From: Paenibacillus solanacearum
GTDB lineage: Bacteria > Bacillota > Bacilli > Paenibacillales > NBRC-103111
Reading direction: 5' to 3'
Length of the DNA: 64,000 nt
NCBI RefSeq assembly: GCF_910593845.1
Contig: NZ_CAJVAS010000026.1
Span: forward strand, 28,875-92,874
Below are positions 43,217-51,913 of the stretch, one piece after another; within the stretch, counting starts at the first letter, position 1; every line of letters starts with the position of its first letter. The notes beneath the pieces are model-generated. The model was not told the origin of the DNA. It saw nothing but the letters and a program-made list of their open reading frames with translations, and searched no databases. Both the position numbers and the translations under genes were made by a program.

Positions 43217-43482
43217 TGATTTTACCTCCTAAATGTATATTTAATTGGAAATTTTAGTAAATATCCACATCAATAGACGATCCACACGATAGAAATGTTG
43301 CATATATTTTACAATATAATGACCGATTCGAATTGTGTCGCATTCTAATTAGCTTGGGTTATTCAATTTCAATTCCTGCAGCTTTATCCTGCTTCTTGCA
43401 ACTGCCGCGACGAATCTGATGCGCTATCACGACTCTAGTACTATACAAAGCCTGTCAGAATAGTTAAAATCATGCTGAGGGG

Positions 43483-43806
43483 GTGTTGAAAATCGATTTA
43501 GAAGGCTTTTTATTTGGGAGTATGTTAGTACTGGCACTATCCATATCGATAGGTTATGTGATTTATAAAGTTATGAAAATTCATAATCGATCCACTTTAA
43601 TAATACAATCGCTTGGATTGGGATTTATTTTATTTGCAGTTGCATCCGTGGTATCGCTTTTCATATTCACCGATGCATTAAATTTAGTATTTGTCTGGAT
43701 CATATACGTTTTAGCTTACATATTAAGTAGTTTAATAAACGTTTTGATCATCGTTTTTAAGAAGCGTTCTGCAATTCAGTCAGCATTAGACAGCAACCGT
43801 CTTTAG
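43483..43806 (+). CDS. Small membrane protein, unknown
   Basis: A 107-residue protein with three clear hydrophobic helices (about 10-29, 40-61 and 67-92) and a basic tail. GTG 43483 is the first possible start but sits on GAGGGGG; TTG 43486 is also possible and an internal ATG near 43522, after GGGAG, would give a shorter protein. No family is recognised. It lies alone between a gene-poor 266-base stretch and another AT-rich gap. Confidence 0.6.
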   Translation: MLKIDLEGFLFGSMLVLALSISIGYVIYKVMKIHNRSTLIIQSLGLGFILFAVASVVSLFIFTDALNLVFVWIIYVLAYILSSLINVLIIVFKKRSAIQSALDSNRL

Positions 43807-43938
43807 TTACCTCTGTTGAGAATGTTGACGGGATCGTTGTCACGATTTGTAATAGCCTTTTACCGTAACGCGGCTTCCGGTCCACGCCGGCGGCCGCATT
43901 TTAGTTTAATAGGCTATCGTTACCATCGTACTATGAGT

Positions 43939-44610
43939 TCAATCTTCTTTACGAATAGGCACTTTTGTTCCATCCTGTTTATATATCACACCTTCTGGAA
44001 TTACGCCTCTTGGGTTACTTAGCGGATATATCATCGAACCCCTGCCTATAATAGTGCCCGGGTTTACCACCGCATTGCATCCGATTTCAACTTCGTCACC
44101 AACAATCGCGCCGAACTTCATCAAACCCGTAGCAATGGTTTCTTCGGGGGACAACTTGATCGACACTTCCGTTTTGTTAGACTTCATATTAGATAGGATA
44201 GCGCCTGCTCCCATATGCGATTTGTATCCCATGATGGAATCACCAACATAGTTAAAGTGCGGCGCTTGTACTTTATCAAACAAAATTGCATTTTTCAATT
44301 CAGTTGAGTTGCCCACAACTGCATCACTACCGATAATTACGTTCTCCCTGATGTACGCACAATGTCTTAGATGTGCGTTTGCACCAACAATACAAGGCCC
44401 TACAATATTCACGGTCTTATCGATTTTCGCAGTTGAATGGACCCATATCCCCTTTTCCATTTCGTTGTATTCCGTCCCTAAAGATTGTACAACTTCATGA
44501 AATCGGTTCTTTAAATCGCGAATCACCACCCAGGGATAAGCCGTATTAAACAAATGCTTTGCTTGTGTATGTTCAATATTCAAATAATGTTCAAACTGTA
44601 ATTTCTTCAT
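43939..44610 (-). CDS. Left-handed beta-helix hexapeptide transferase (GlmU C-terminus-like)
   Basis: A 223-residue protein. After an N-terminal alpha segment it has hexapeptide repeats from about residue 55 (WVHSTAKIDKTVNIVGPCIVGANAHLRHCAYIRENVIIGSDAVVGNSTELKNAIL) and the GlmU-like turn APHFNYVGDSIMGYKSHMGAGAILSNMKSNK, then GDEVEIGCNAVVNPGTIIGRGSMIYPL. This matches nucleotide-sugar acetyl/transferase LbetaH domains but has no uridylyltransferase half. It may make or modify a nucleotide sugar for a cell-surface polymer; no glycan genes adjoin it. RBS GGGGAG is eight bases before the ATG. Confidence 0.75.
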   Translation of the reverse strand: MKKLQFEHYLNIEHTQAKHLFNTAYPWVVIRDLKNRFHEVVQSLGTEYNEMEKGIWVHSTAKIDKTVNIVGPCIVGANAHLRHCAYIRENVIIGSDAVVGNSTELKNAILFDKVQAPHFNYVGDSIMGYKSHMGAGAILSNMKSNKTEVSIKLSPEETIATGLMKFGAIVGDEVEIGCNAVVNPGTIIGRGSMIYPLSNPRGVIPEGVIYKQDGTKVPIRKED

Positions 44611-44899
44611 CTACACGACTCCCCGCATCCAATTTTTACAACTCCATTCGGTTCCTACCATAGTACGCAAACCGATCAATAAAAAAGTGATCCTATTCAA
44701 TTACATCACGCCACAACCAAATGATACCATAATATGGATATATATACTCCATTATCCTGTCCGTTACTTCCCTGCTTCGTGTAGTTTTGCCAGCTCATCT
44801 GATAGACTTTGGAAGCGATCGGCGAACCATTGGGTAATAATAACTGCAACGCAGGGAATGCTAGCTAGCAACGACAGGAGACTGGAGGCATTCGCTGCT

Positions 44900-45031
44900 A
44901 TGGATCATCTACAACGGTTCCTCGAACACTACGGACTTTCCGCCATTCTTGTGATCGGCGCGCTTCTCGCCATCTACATCGTATATAAGAATTGGGATAA
45001 AATCGTGATCAAAGGCAGCGGGCGCAAATAA
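44900..45031 (+). CDS. Tiny single-helix membrane protein
   Basis: A 43-residue reading frame with one hydrophobic helix (about residues 14-28) and a lysine-rich end (KIVIKGSGRK). GGAGG lies 11 bases upstream of ATG 44900. No family is recognised. It sits between the hexapeptide transferase and the purine operon terminator, and could be a real small protein or chance. Confidence 0.45.
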   Translation: MDHLQRFLEHYGLSAILVIGALLAIYIVYKNWDKIVIKGSGRK

Positions 45032-45047
45032 CCCCGCTTGCCGCAAA

Positions 45048-45094
45048 CAAAAAAGCAGGCGGGAGAGGAACGAAACGTTCCTCCCTGCCTGCTT
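45048..45094 (-). terminator. Terminator of the purine operon
   Basis: Minus-strand hairpin AAGCAGGCAGGGAGGAACG-TTT-CGTTCCTCTCCCGCCTGCTT followed by TTTTG, 39 bases past the purD stop. Confidence 0.9.
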
Positions 45095-45132
45095 GGCTTG
45101 CGCTTATAACAGCAATGTTTGCCTATGTCACG

Positions 45133-46392
45133 CTATACAAGCGCTTTTTTGGCGATATCCGAGCGGTAATGCTTCCCTTGAAAACGAATACGGTCCGCCT
45201 CCGCATACGCCTTAGCCCGCGCTTCCGCGATGTCTTTGCCCAGCGCGGTAACGCCGAGCACGCGACCGCCGTTCGTGACGATAGCGCCGTCCTTTACAGC
45301 CGTACCGGCGTGGAAGACGATGGCGTCCTGCACCTGGTCGAGCCCTTCGATCGGCAGTCCTTTCGGGTAGGGACCCGGATAGCCTTCGGACGCGAGAATG
45401 ACGCATACGGCCGCCTCGTCGCTCCACTCGATGTTCATTTGATCAAGCCGTCCGTTAACAGCGGCAAGGAAAATATCGAGCAGATCGGTCTTCAGCCGCG
45501 GCAGCACAACCTGCGTTTCCGGGTCGCCGAAGCGAGCATTGAACTCGATCGTTTTCGGTCCGTTCGGCGTGAGCATGAGACCAGCGAACAGCACGCCACG
45601 GAACGGCCGGCCTTCCGCGACCATTGCTTTCGCCGTTGGCTTGATGATCGTTTCGATCGATTCCTCGATCACCGATTGCGGAATATGCGGCAGCGGTGTG
45701 TACGTGCCCATGCCGCCGGTATTCGGTCCTTTGTCGCCGTCGAACACGGCCTTGTGGTCCTGCGCAGGCACCATCGGGCATACCGTCTCGCCGTCGACGA
45801 AGGAGAGAATCGACATTTCCTGTCCCGTCAAAAATTCCTCGATGACAACCTGATTGCCGGAATCGCCGAAAACCTTCGCTACCATGATCTCATGCAGCGC
45901 TTGTTCCGCCTCTTCGAGCGTCTGGGCGACGACGACGCCTTTGCCCGCGGCAAGCCCGTCCGCTTTAATGACGATCGGCGCCTGCTGCTTGCGCAAATAC
46001 GCAACAGCCTCGTCGTAACTCTCGAACGACTCGTAAGCGGCCGTAGGGATATTGTATTTTTTCAGCAGCTGCTTCGTGAACACTTTGCTGCCTTCGATGA
46101 TCGCCGCATTTTGACGTGGGCCGAATACGGTAATGTTCTTGCCCTCCAGATGATCGACGATGCCTTCCGACAACGGGTCATCCGGACCGATGACGACCAG
46201 ATCGATCGTATGATCGAGCGCGAACTGCGCGATCTCTTCGAATTGATTCACCTGAATCGGCACACATTCCGCGACCGATGCAATGCCGCCGTTGCCCGGC
46301 GCGCAGTACAGCTCCTGGACCTTCGGGCTTTTGCGCAATGCCCAGCAAATCGCATGCTCGCGGCCGCCGCCGCCTACAACCAATATCCGCAC
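45133..46392 (-). CDS. purD: Phosphoribosylamine-glycine ligase (GAR synthetase)
   Basis: A 419-residue ATP-grasp enzyme joining glycine to phosphoribosylamine, step two of purine synthesis. N-terminal MRILVVGGGGREHAIC, ATP-grasp core with KADGLAAGKGVVVAQT and NTGGMGTYTPLP, and EFNARFGDPETQ are signatures. Last gene of the operon, with 14 bases between the PurO stop and this ATG. Normal length for the family. Confidence 0.96.
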   Translation of the reverse strand: MRILVVGGGGREHAICWALRKSPKVQELYCAPGNGGIASVAECVPIQVNQFEEIAQFALDHTIDLVVIGPDDPLSEGIVDHLEGKNITVFGPRQNAAIIEGSKVFTKQLLKKYNIPTAAYESFESYDEAVAYLRKQQAPIVIKADGLAAGKGVVVAQTLEEAEQALHEIMVAKVFGDSGNQVVIEEFLTGQEMSILSFVDGETVCPMVPAQDHKAVFDGDKGPNTGGMGTYTPLPHIPQSVIEESIETIIKPTAKAMVAEGRPFRGVLFAGLMLTPNGPKTIEFNARFGDPETQVVLPRLKTDLLDIFLAAVNGRLDQMNIEWSDEAAVCVILASEGYPGPYPKGLPIEGLDQVQDAIVFHAGTAVKDGAIVTNGGRVLGVTALGKDIAEARAKAYAEADRIRFQGKHYRSDIAKKALV

Positions 46393-46406
46393 TTGTTCAG
46401 CTCCCC

Positions 46407-47135
46407 CTAATCCTTGTTTACGACAAGCAGCTCTGCCGCCCCGTCGGTCAGACGGATCGTTTTGACCAGCAGCGCAATTTTATTCTCATCGTTCAGCGCG
46501 TTCCAGTACGTATCCGCGATTTGCCGCGCATCGTCGAACAGCGGCACGAGCGCCGGCTCGCCTTGAAACGACGGCAGCGGGTTTCCATCTCCCGCATACG
46601 TGTGGATGCAATGTCCGAGGCCGGGCAGCGCCTTCTCGTACGAATACGTGTGACGCAGCGTCTGATCCTCGGTGTTGGCGCTCGACTTCAAGATCGACAG
46701 CTTGTACGCAAACTGCTCATCGCGCAGGTCGACAATGCCGCTGATGCGCGGCGTAAAGTTCGGTGCGTCCGGCTCATACGTCCGGGTCGCCAGCGCCGAC
46801 TCGAATGAACCGCCGGCTTGCAGCGCTTCATGAATCGTGTCGGTCTGATCGCCATTCGTTACGATATGGGCGCCGTTCACATGCTTCACCGGATAATAAA
46901 TAATTAAGGACGGGTCCGTCAGCTTGGCCGGGTCTTTTGCTTCCGTGCGCAGGAAGCCGTTCGCTTCCTCAATGAATACCCGGTTGCGGCTGTTCTCGCT
47001 CCGGCCCATAATCCAATACACTTGCACGAGGCGCGTGCCATCCGGCGTTAAGCCGATAATGATGCCGCGTCCCGGATATACGTTATCCTGCAGGCTGTTC
47101 AAATATTGTTCCGCTTGCGCGGCTCTCGTCGTCAC
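46407..47135 (-). CDS. purO: PurO-type IMP cyclohydrolase
   Basis: A 242-residue protein of the archaeal-type IMP cyclohydrolase family (PurO), the last step of purine synthesis: closure of FAICAR to IMP. It has YPGRGIIIG, QVYWIMGRSENSRNRVF, VTNGDQTDTIHEAL and the conserved RTYEPDAPNFTPRISGIV. In most Firmicutes this activity is the N-terminal half of PurH. Here it is a separate gene just after the formyltransferase gene. GTG start at 47135, with GGGGGAG seven bases upstream. Both enzymes replace PurH in the operon. Confidence 0.88.
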   Translation of the reverse strand: MTTRAAQAEQYLNSLQDNVYPGRGIIIGLTPDGTRLVQVYWIMGRSENSRNRVFIEEANGFLRTEAKDPAKLTDPSLIIYYPVKHVNGAHIVTNGDQTDTIHEALQAGGSFESALATRTYEPDAPNFTPRISGIVDLRDEQFAYKLSILKSSANTEDQTLRHTYSYEKALPGLGHCIHTYAGDGNPLPSFQGEPALVPLFDDARQIADTYWNALNDENKIALLVKTIRLTDGAAELLVVNKD

Positions 47136-47202
47136 AGGTTGTCTCCCCCTCGAATTATGTTGACAACTGACACTTGCGATGCATAGTGTATCAGTTGCAA
47201 CG

Positions 47203-48390
47203 TTAGTGATGGAACAAACGCACGCCGGAATACACCATCACCATGCCGTAATCGTTCGCGGCTTGGACGACTTCCTCGTCGCGCATGGAGCTGCCCGCCT
47301 GGACAACATATTTGACGCCGCTGCGGCTGGCGCGGTCCAGGTTGTCCCGGAACGGCAGAAACGCATCCGAGCCATAGGAAACGCCTTGCAGCTTGCTCAG
47401 CCAGTCGTGCTTCTGCTCGCGAGTCAGCTTGGCCGGCACTTCGTCGAAGCAGGCTTCCCATGCCGCTTGCTCCACCGGTGTAAGCTCCTCTTCGAGCCAC
47501 AAATCGATGGCATTGTTTTGCTCCGCGCGGGACAAGCCTTGACGGAACTTCATACCGAGCGCGGCCGGATGCTGGCGAAGGAACCAGCGGTCGGCTTTGT
47601 CGCCGGCCAGACGCGTACAGTGAATGCGGGACTGTTGACCGGCGCCGATGCCGATCGTCTGTCCGTCGAGCGTATAGCAGATGGAGTTGGATTGCGTATA
47701 TTTCAGCGTGACGAGTGCGATGAGCATATCCCGCTTCGCATTATCCGGCAGTTCTTTGTTTTCGGTGACGATTTTCTCCAGCGCGCTGGCGTCGATAACC
47801 GCATCATTGCGCTCCTGCTGAAAAGACAGGCCGAACAGAGTGCGGGTTTCGACCGGGTCCGCTACGTAGTCCGGGTCGATTTGCAGAATAAGGTATCCGC
47901 CGTTCTTCTTCGCCTTCAAAATCTCCAGCGCTTCGTCCGTATACCCCGGCGCCACGACCAGATCGGATACTTCGCGCTTCAGCAGCTGCGCCGTCGAAGC
48001 GTCAACGACATCGCTGAGCGCCGCGGCGTCGCCAAACGAAGACATACGGTCGGCGCCTCTTGCCCGCGCGTAAGCGGTCGCCAGCGGCGACAACTCGAGC
48101 CCTTCCACGAAGTAAGCTTTCTTCAGCTCCGGCGTCAACGGCGCGGCTACAGCGGCTCCTGCGGGGCTGACGTGCTTGAACGATGCGGCCGCCGGCAGTC
48201 CGGTTGCGCGGCGCAGCTCGCGCGCAAGCTGGAAGCCGTTAAGCGCGTCAAGCAGATTGATGAACCCTGGATCGCCGTTCAGCACTTTGATCGGCAGCGG
48301 GCCGTCGCTCCACAGTTTGGCTTGCTTTTGATGCGGGTTCATGCCGTAACGAAGCTCGATGACGTTCGTTTGGTTCGCAGTCTGGCTCAT
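47203..48390 (-). CDS. purH: Stand-alone AICAR formyltransferase (PurH C-terminal domain family)
   Basis: A 395-residue protein with only the AICAR transformylase half of PurH; the 200-residue IMP cyclohydrolase half is absent and there is no room for it. It keeps the catalytic Lys-His pair (SFKHVSPAGAA), DRMSSFGDAAALSD, the APGYTDEALEIL loop and SSMRDEEVVQAANDYGM near the end. It formylates AICAR with 10-formyltetrahydrofolate to FAICAR. It overlaps purN by the bases ATGA, and the PurO gene lies 67 bases downstream. The stand-alone type is found in some anaerobes and archaea, which hints at acquisition. Confidence 0.9.
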   Translation of the reverse strand: MSQTANQTNVIELRYGMNPHQKQAKLWSDGPLPIKVLNGDPGFINLLDALNGFQLARELRRATGLPAAASFKHVSPAGAAVAAPLTPELKKAYFVEGLELSPLATAYARARGADRMSSFGDAAALSDVVDASTAQLLKREVSDLVVAPGYTDEALEILKAKKNGGYLILQIDPDYVADPVETRTLFGLSFQQERNDAVIDASALEKIVTENKELPDNAKRDMLIALVTLKYTQSNSICYTLDGQTIGIGAGQQSRIHCTRLAGDKADRWFLRQHPAALGMKFRQGLSRAEQNNAIDLWLEEELTPVEQAAWEACFDEVPAKLTREQKHDWLSKLQGVSYGSDAFLPFRDNLDRASRSGVKYVVQAGSSMRDEEVVQAANDYGMVMVYSGVRLFHH

Positions 48391-49022
48391 TGTACGATCA
48401 TCCCATCTTTCGTTTTAGGTTGAGCCGCTTGCTTCAGGTCGATTGCGCCTTCGGCAATGGCTTGAATGACTTGCGGGTACAGCACATGTTCGATCGGATG
48501 TATTTTTTCGCTTAACGATTGCTCCGTATCGTCCGGCTCCACGTTGACGGCGCGCTGGGCGAGGACCGGCCCGCTGTCGAGGCCGCCGTCCACCAGATGA
48601 ACGGTGACGCCGGTGATTTTCACGCCATGCTCAAGTGCCTGGCGAACGGCGTGAAGACCGGGGAAGGAAGGCAGCAGCGACGGATGAATGTTGATCATAC
48701 GTCCCCAATACGCATCGACTAGCACGCTCGTGATGATCCGCATGTAACCGGCCAGCACGACGAGCTCGACTCCCTTTTCCTGCAGCAGCGCCAATATTTC
48801 TTGCTCATACGCTTCGCGGGAAGCATAGTCTTTCGGTTTGAACGTATGGGCCGGCACGCCGGCTTTCTGAGCACGTTCGACCACTTCGGCTTGCGGCCGG
48901 TCGCAGACAAGCAGCTCGATGCGCGCATCGAGCCGTCCTTCCTGTACTGCATTTACGATCGCCTGGAAGTTGCTCCCGCTCCCGGAAGCAAAAACGGCGA
49001 TGCGCAGCGGCTTCGTTGTCAT
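48387..49022 (-). CDS. purN: Phosphoribosylglycinamide formyltransferase
   Basis: A 211-residue GAR transformylase using 10-formyltetrahydrofolate. RIAVFASGSGSNFQAIV, LVVLAGYMRII and INIHPSLLPSFPGLHAVRQALEHGVKITGVTVHLVDGGLDSGPVL (containing the catalytic His and Asp) are present. It starts on ATGA with purM and ends on ATGA with the formyltransferase gene, so all three are translationally coupled. Confidence 0.96.
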   Translation of the reverse strand: MTTKPLRIAVFASGSGSNFQAIVNAVQEGRLDARIELLVCDRPQAEVVERAQKAGVPAHTFKPKDYASREAYEQEILALLQEKGVELVVLAGYMRIITSVLVDAYWGRMINIHPSLLPSFPGLHAVRQALEHGVKITGVTVHLVDGGLDSGPVLAQRAVNVEPDDTEQSLSEKIHPIEHVLYPQVIQAIAEGAIDLKQAAQPKTKDGMIVQ

Positions 49023-50059
49023 ACAACCGCCCCGTTAAACGTGACGATGCGCTCTCCGTCGGTAATGCGGCCAAGCGTATATGCCTTCTCGCCCTGCTGT
49101 GCGAACAGCTCGACAGCCTTCGCCGCGTCTTCCTCGGCTACAACGACGACCATCCCGATGCCCATGTTGAACGTACGGAACATGTCGTTGTTGCTGATGC
49201 CGCCTTCACGCTGCATCAGCTCGAAGATCGGCAGAATCGGCCAAGAGCCGTAGTCGATTTGAGCGTTGACGCTGTCCGGAAGCACGCGCGGAATATTCTC
49301 AAGGAAACCGCCGCCCGTAATGTGCGCCATTCCCTTGATTCCCACCTGCTCCAGAACGGCAAGCACCGGCTTCACATACAGCTTCGTCGGTGCAAGCAGC
49401 ACGTCGCCCAGACGTGCGCCGAGGGCGTCGATGTGGTCGTGCAGGCCGTAGCCTTTTTCCTCAAGCAGCAGCTTGCGGACGAGCGAGAACCCATTGCTGT
49501 GCACGCCGCTGGAGGCCAGACCGAGCACAACGTCGCCCGGACGAATCGTGGAGCCGTCAATGATCTTCTTCTTGTCAACGATGCCGACGGTAAAGCCGGC
49601 GATATCGTATTCGCCTTCGCTGTACATGCCCGGCATTTCCGCCGTTTCGCCGCCGATCAGCGCGCAGCCCGATTGCACACAGCCGTCGCTGATGCCCTTG
49701 ATGATCGCTTCGATCTTCTCCGGCACGACTTTGTCGCAAGCCAAATAATCGAGGAAGAACAGCGGCTCCGCGCCCTGCACCACAATATCGTTCACGCACA
49801 TAGCGACGGCGTCGATGCCGATCGTATCGTGCTTATCCATCGCGAACGCGATTTTCAGCTTCGTGCCGACACCGTCGGTTCCGGAGACGAGCACAGGCTC
49901 CTCGTATTTGTCCTTGTTCAAGCCGAACAGCGCGCCGAAGCCGCCAAGATCGGTAAGCACCTCGGGACGGAACGTCGTTTTAACGTGTTTTTTCATGCGC
50001 TCTACCGCTTCGTTGCCGGCCGCGATATCGACTCCGGCTTTTTTATATGCATCGGACAC
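49019..50059 (-). CDS. purM: Phosphoribosylformylglycinamidine cyclo-ligase (AIR synthetase)
   Basis: A 346-residue enzyme closing FGAM to AIR with ATP. GTDGVGTKLKIAF, GGETAEMPGMY and HITGGGFLENIPR are family motifs. I chose GTG 50059 because AGGAGG is nine bases upstream and the protein then has the usual length; an ATG at 50077 lies within the ribosome site. A 339-base structured gap separates it from purF upstream. Confidence 0.95.
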   Translation of the reverse strand: MSDAYKKAGVDIAAGNEAVERMKKHVKTTFRPEVLTDLGGFGALFGLNKDKYEEPVLVSGTDGVGTKLKIAFAMDKHDTIGIDAVAMCVNDIVVQGAEPLFFLDYLACDKVVPEKIEAIIKGISDGCVQSGCALIGGETAEMPGMYSEGEYDIAGFTVGIVDKKKIIDGSTIRPGDVVLGLASSGVHSNGFSLVRKLLLEEKGYGLHDHIDALGARLGDVLLAPTKLYVKPVLAVLEQVGIKGMAHITGGGFLENIPRVLPDSVNAQIDYGSWPILPIFELMQREGGISNNDMFRTFNMGIGMVVVVAEEDAAKAVELFAQQGEKAYTLGRITDGERIVTFNGAVV

Positions 50060-50077
50060 TTGGTATTTCCTCCTCAT

Positions 50078-50398
50078 ATCGGGAGCTTTGAGCGAAGCTC
50101 AAAGTCTCTCTTCTTGTGGTTAAATTCGGTGTAGGCCAGTCTCATACGGTGATCGCTTGTACCTTACCCAAGACCCCGGGCGCATGCGGTCGGTCTGCGG
50201 TCTCTCTTGAAAATGAGTTCCATGAATCTTACCCATACGGTAAGAACTCATTTTCAAAGGAGCCGCGTACACGCTTCGACGGTCTCATGCCCCTCGCCAT
50301 TCCGGTCTAAGCAGAACCGGGGTGAGTGCTTTACACTCGTCTAACCCCGCTTTGGTAAAAAGAAGGCGGTCGCTGTGCGCAGGCCGCCGTTATATCCC
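50078..50398. other. Structured 321-base gap inside the pur operon (purF-purM)
   Basis: No gene is evident. It contains a hairpin CTTTGAGC-GAA-GCTCAAAG (50091-50109), a second nested inverted repeat at 50207-50257 (listed separately), and a third possible stem CGGGGT ... ACCCCG around 50320-50350. Other purine genes are nearly gapless, so this insertion is unusual. Confidence 0.6.
50207..50257. repeat. Long compound inverted repeat within the pur operon
   Basis: TTGAAAATGAGTT (50207-50219) and AACTCATTTTCAA (50245-50257) are perfect complements, and inside them CTTACC-CATAC-GGTAAG (50228-50244) forms a further stem, with one 8-base bulge on the 5' side. That is 19 base pairs in all. No T run follows, so it is not a simple terminator. 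Confidence 0.85.
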
Positions 50399-51913
50399 TT
50401 AATCGCAGCCGCAGCCGAGTGCCGCTTCATCCGGAACCGGCGTCGGGTAGCGATTGTCAAAACAGGCGGTACAGTAGCCGCGTGTCGCATCCGAAGTCGT
50501 GTGGCCGATCGCTGTCAGCAGCCCTTCCTTGCTGAGGAAATGCAGTGAATCGGCATTGATCGCCTGGCGAATTTCTTCGATCGATTTCACGGCAGCGATC
50601 AGCTCCGTACGGCTTGGCGTATCGATGCCGTAGAAGCACGGATTCGCGAACGGCGGGGAGCTGATTCGCATATGGACTTCCTTCGCTCCCGCTTCGCGGA
50701 GCAGATTAACGATCCGCAGCGATGTCGTGCCGCGTACGATCGAGTCGTCGATAATGACGACGCGCTTGCCGGCCACGATGCTGCGCACGGCGGACAGCTT
50801 CATCTTCACGCCCTGCTCGCGCAGCTCCTGGCTCGGCTGAATGAACGTCCGGCCAGTGTAGCGGTTTTTGATCAGCCCGAGCTCGTAAGGGATGCCGGTC
50901 TGCTCGGCGTAGCCGATCGCCGCCGAAATGCTCGAATCCGGCACGCCGGTGACGACATCCGCGTCGACGAACGATTCCATCGCGAGCTGGCGGCCCATCC
51001 GCTTGCGCGCGGAATGGATGTTCACCGCATCGATGTCGCTGTCCGGACGCGCGAAGTAAATATACTCCATCGCGCATACGGCGCGCTGCTTGATCGGGGA
51101 GAACCGGTCCTCCGTTACGCGCCCGGTTTTCATATCGAGCACGAGCAGCTCGCCCGGCTCGATGTCACGGTAATACTGCGCGCCCACCGCATCGAAGGCA
51201 CATGATTCCGAAGCGAACAGCCAGGCCGTGCCGAGCCGTCCTGCCACGAACGGGCGCAGGCCGTGCGGATCGCGCGCGACGATCAGCTTATCCTGGGCCA
51301 TGAACAGGAATGCATAAGCGCCCTCCACCTTGAGCAGCGCTTCCTTGACAGCCGATACGATATCGTCGTGCTTGGAACGCGCGATCAGATGCGCCACGAC
51401 CTCCGTGTCGCTCGTCGTTTGGAAGATCGACCCCTGCTTCTCCAGATCTTTCTTGATCTGCGGCGCATTGGTCAAGTTGCCGTTCGTCGCAACGGCCAGG
51501 TCGCCTTCGCGGTATTTGAAGACGAGCGGCTGGGCGTTGGCCAGCTTGCTCTCGCCGGAAGTCGAGTAACGCACGTGGCCGATGGCCGTGGAGCCGGTCA
51601 TCGGACCGAGAATGTCGTTGTTGAACACTTCCTTGACGAGCCCCATGCCGCGGTGATACTTGAATTCCTCGCCGCTCCCGGCGACGCAGATGCCCGCGCT
51701 TTCTTGACCGCGGTGCTGCAGCGCATGCAAGCCGTAGTAGGACAGGGAAGCGGCTTCGGCGTGACCAAACACGCCGAATACACCGCACTCCTCGCCCAGC
51801 TTGTCGAACAAGCCGTTATGAGCCGCAACGCCTTCGTTATAGTAATCTCCCGTCCAAAGACGCGGAGCTTGCTGCTTTACTCCTTGTCCGCCGACTTTTA
51901 TTTCATCAGACAT
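50399..51913 (-). CDS. purF: Amidophosphoribosyltransferase
   Basis: A 504-residue enzyme making phosphoribosylamine from PRPP and glutamine, the committed step. An N-terminal 40-residue propeptide-like region precedes the catalytic cysteine in EECGVFGVFGH; the glutaminase domain contains HRGQESAGI and the C-terminal phosphoribosyltransferase motif VVIIDDSIVRGTTS. Cysteines CGCD at the C-terminal end and others fit the iron-sulfur type found in Bacillus. It overlaps purL by 16 bases. Confidence 0.96.
   Translation of the reverse strand: MSDEIKVGGQGVKQQAPRLWTGDYYNEGVAAHNGLFDKLGEECGVFGVFGHAEAASLSYYGLHALQHRGQESAGICVAGSGEEFKYHRGMGLVKEVFNNDILGPMTGSTAIGHVRYSTSGESKLANAQPLVFKYREGDLAVATNGNLTNAPQIKKDLEKQGSIFQTTSDTEVVAHLIARSKHDDIVSAVKEALLKVEGAYAFLFMAQDKLIVARDPHGLRPFVAGRLGTAWLFASESCAFDAVGAQYYRDIEPGELLVLDMKTGRVTEDRFSPIKQRAVCAMEYIYFARPDSDIDAVNIHSARKRMGRQLAMESFVDADVVTGVPDSSISAAIGYAEQTGIPYELGLIKNRYTGRTFIQPSQELREQGVKMKLSAVRSIVAGKRVVIIDDSIVRGTTSLRIVNLLREAGAKEVHMRISSPPFANPCFYGIDTPSRTELIAAVKSIEEIRQAINADSLHFLSKEGLLTAIGHTTSDATRGYCTACFDNRYPTPVPDEAALGCGCD

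Noticed and set aside
45115..46410. A 431-codon frame opposite purD, and similar frames opposite purL and purK
   Set aside because: Shadows of conserved purine genes; no family and no ribosome site.
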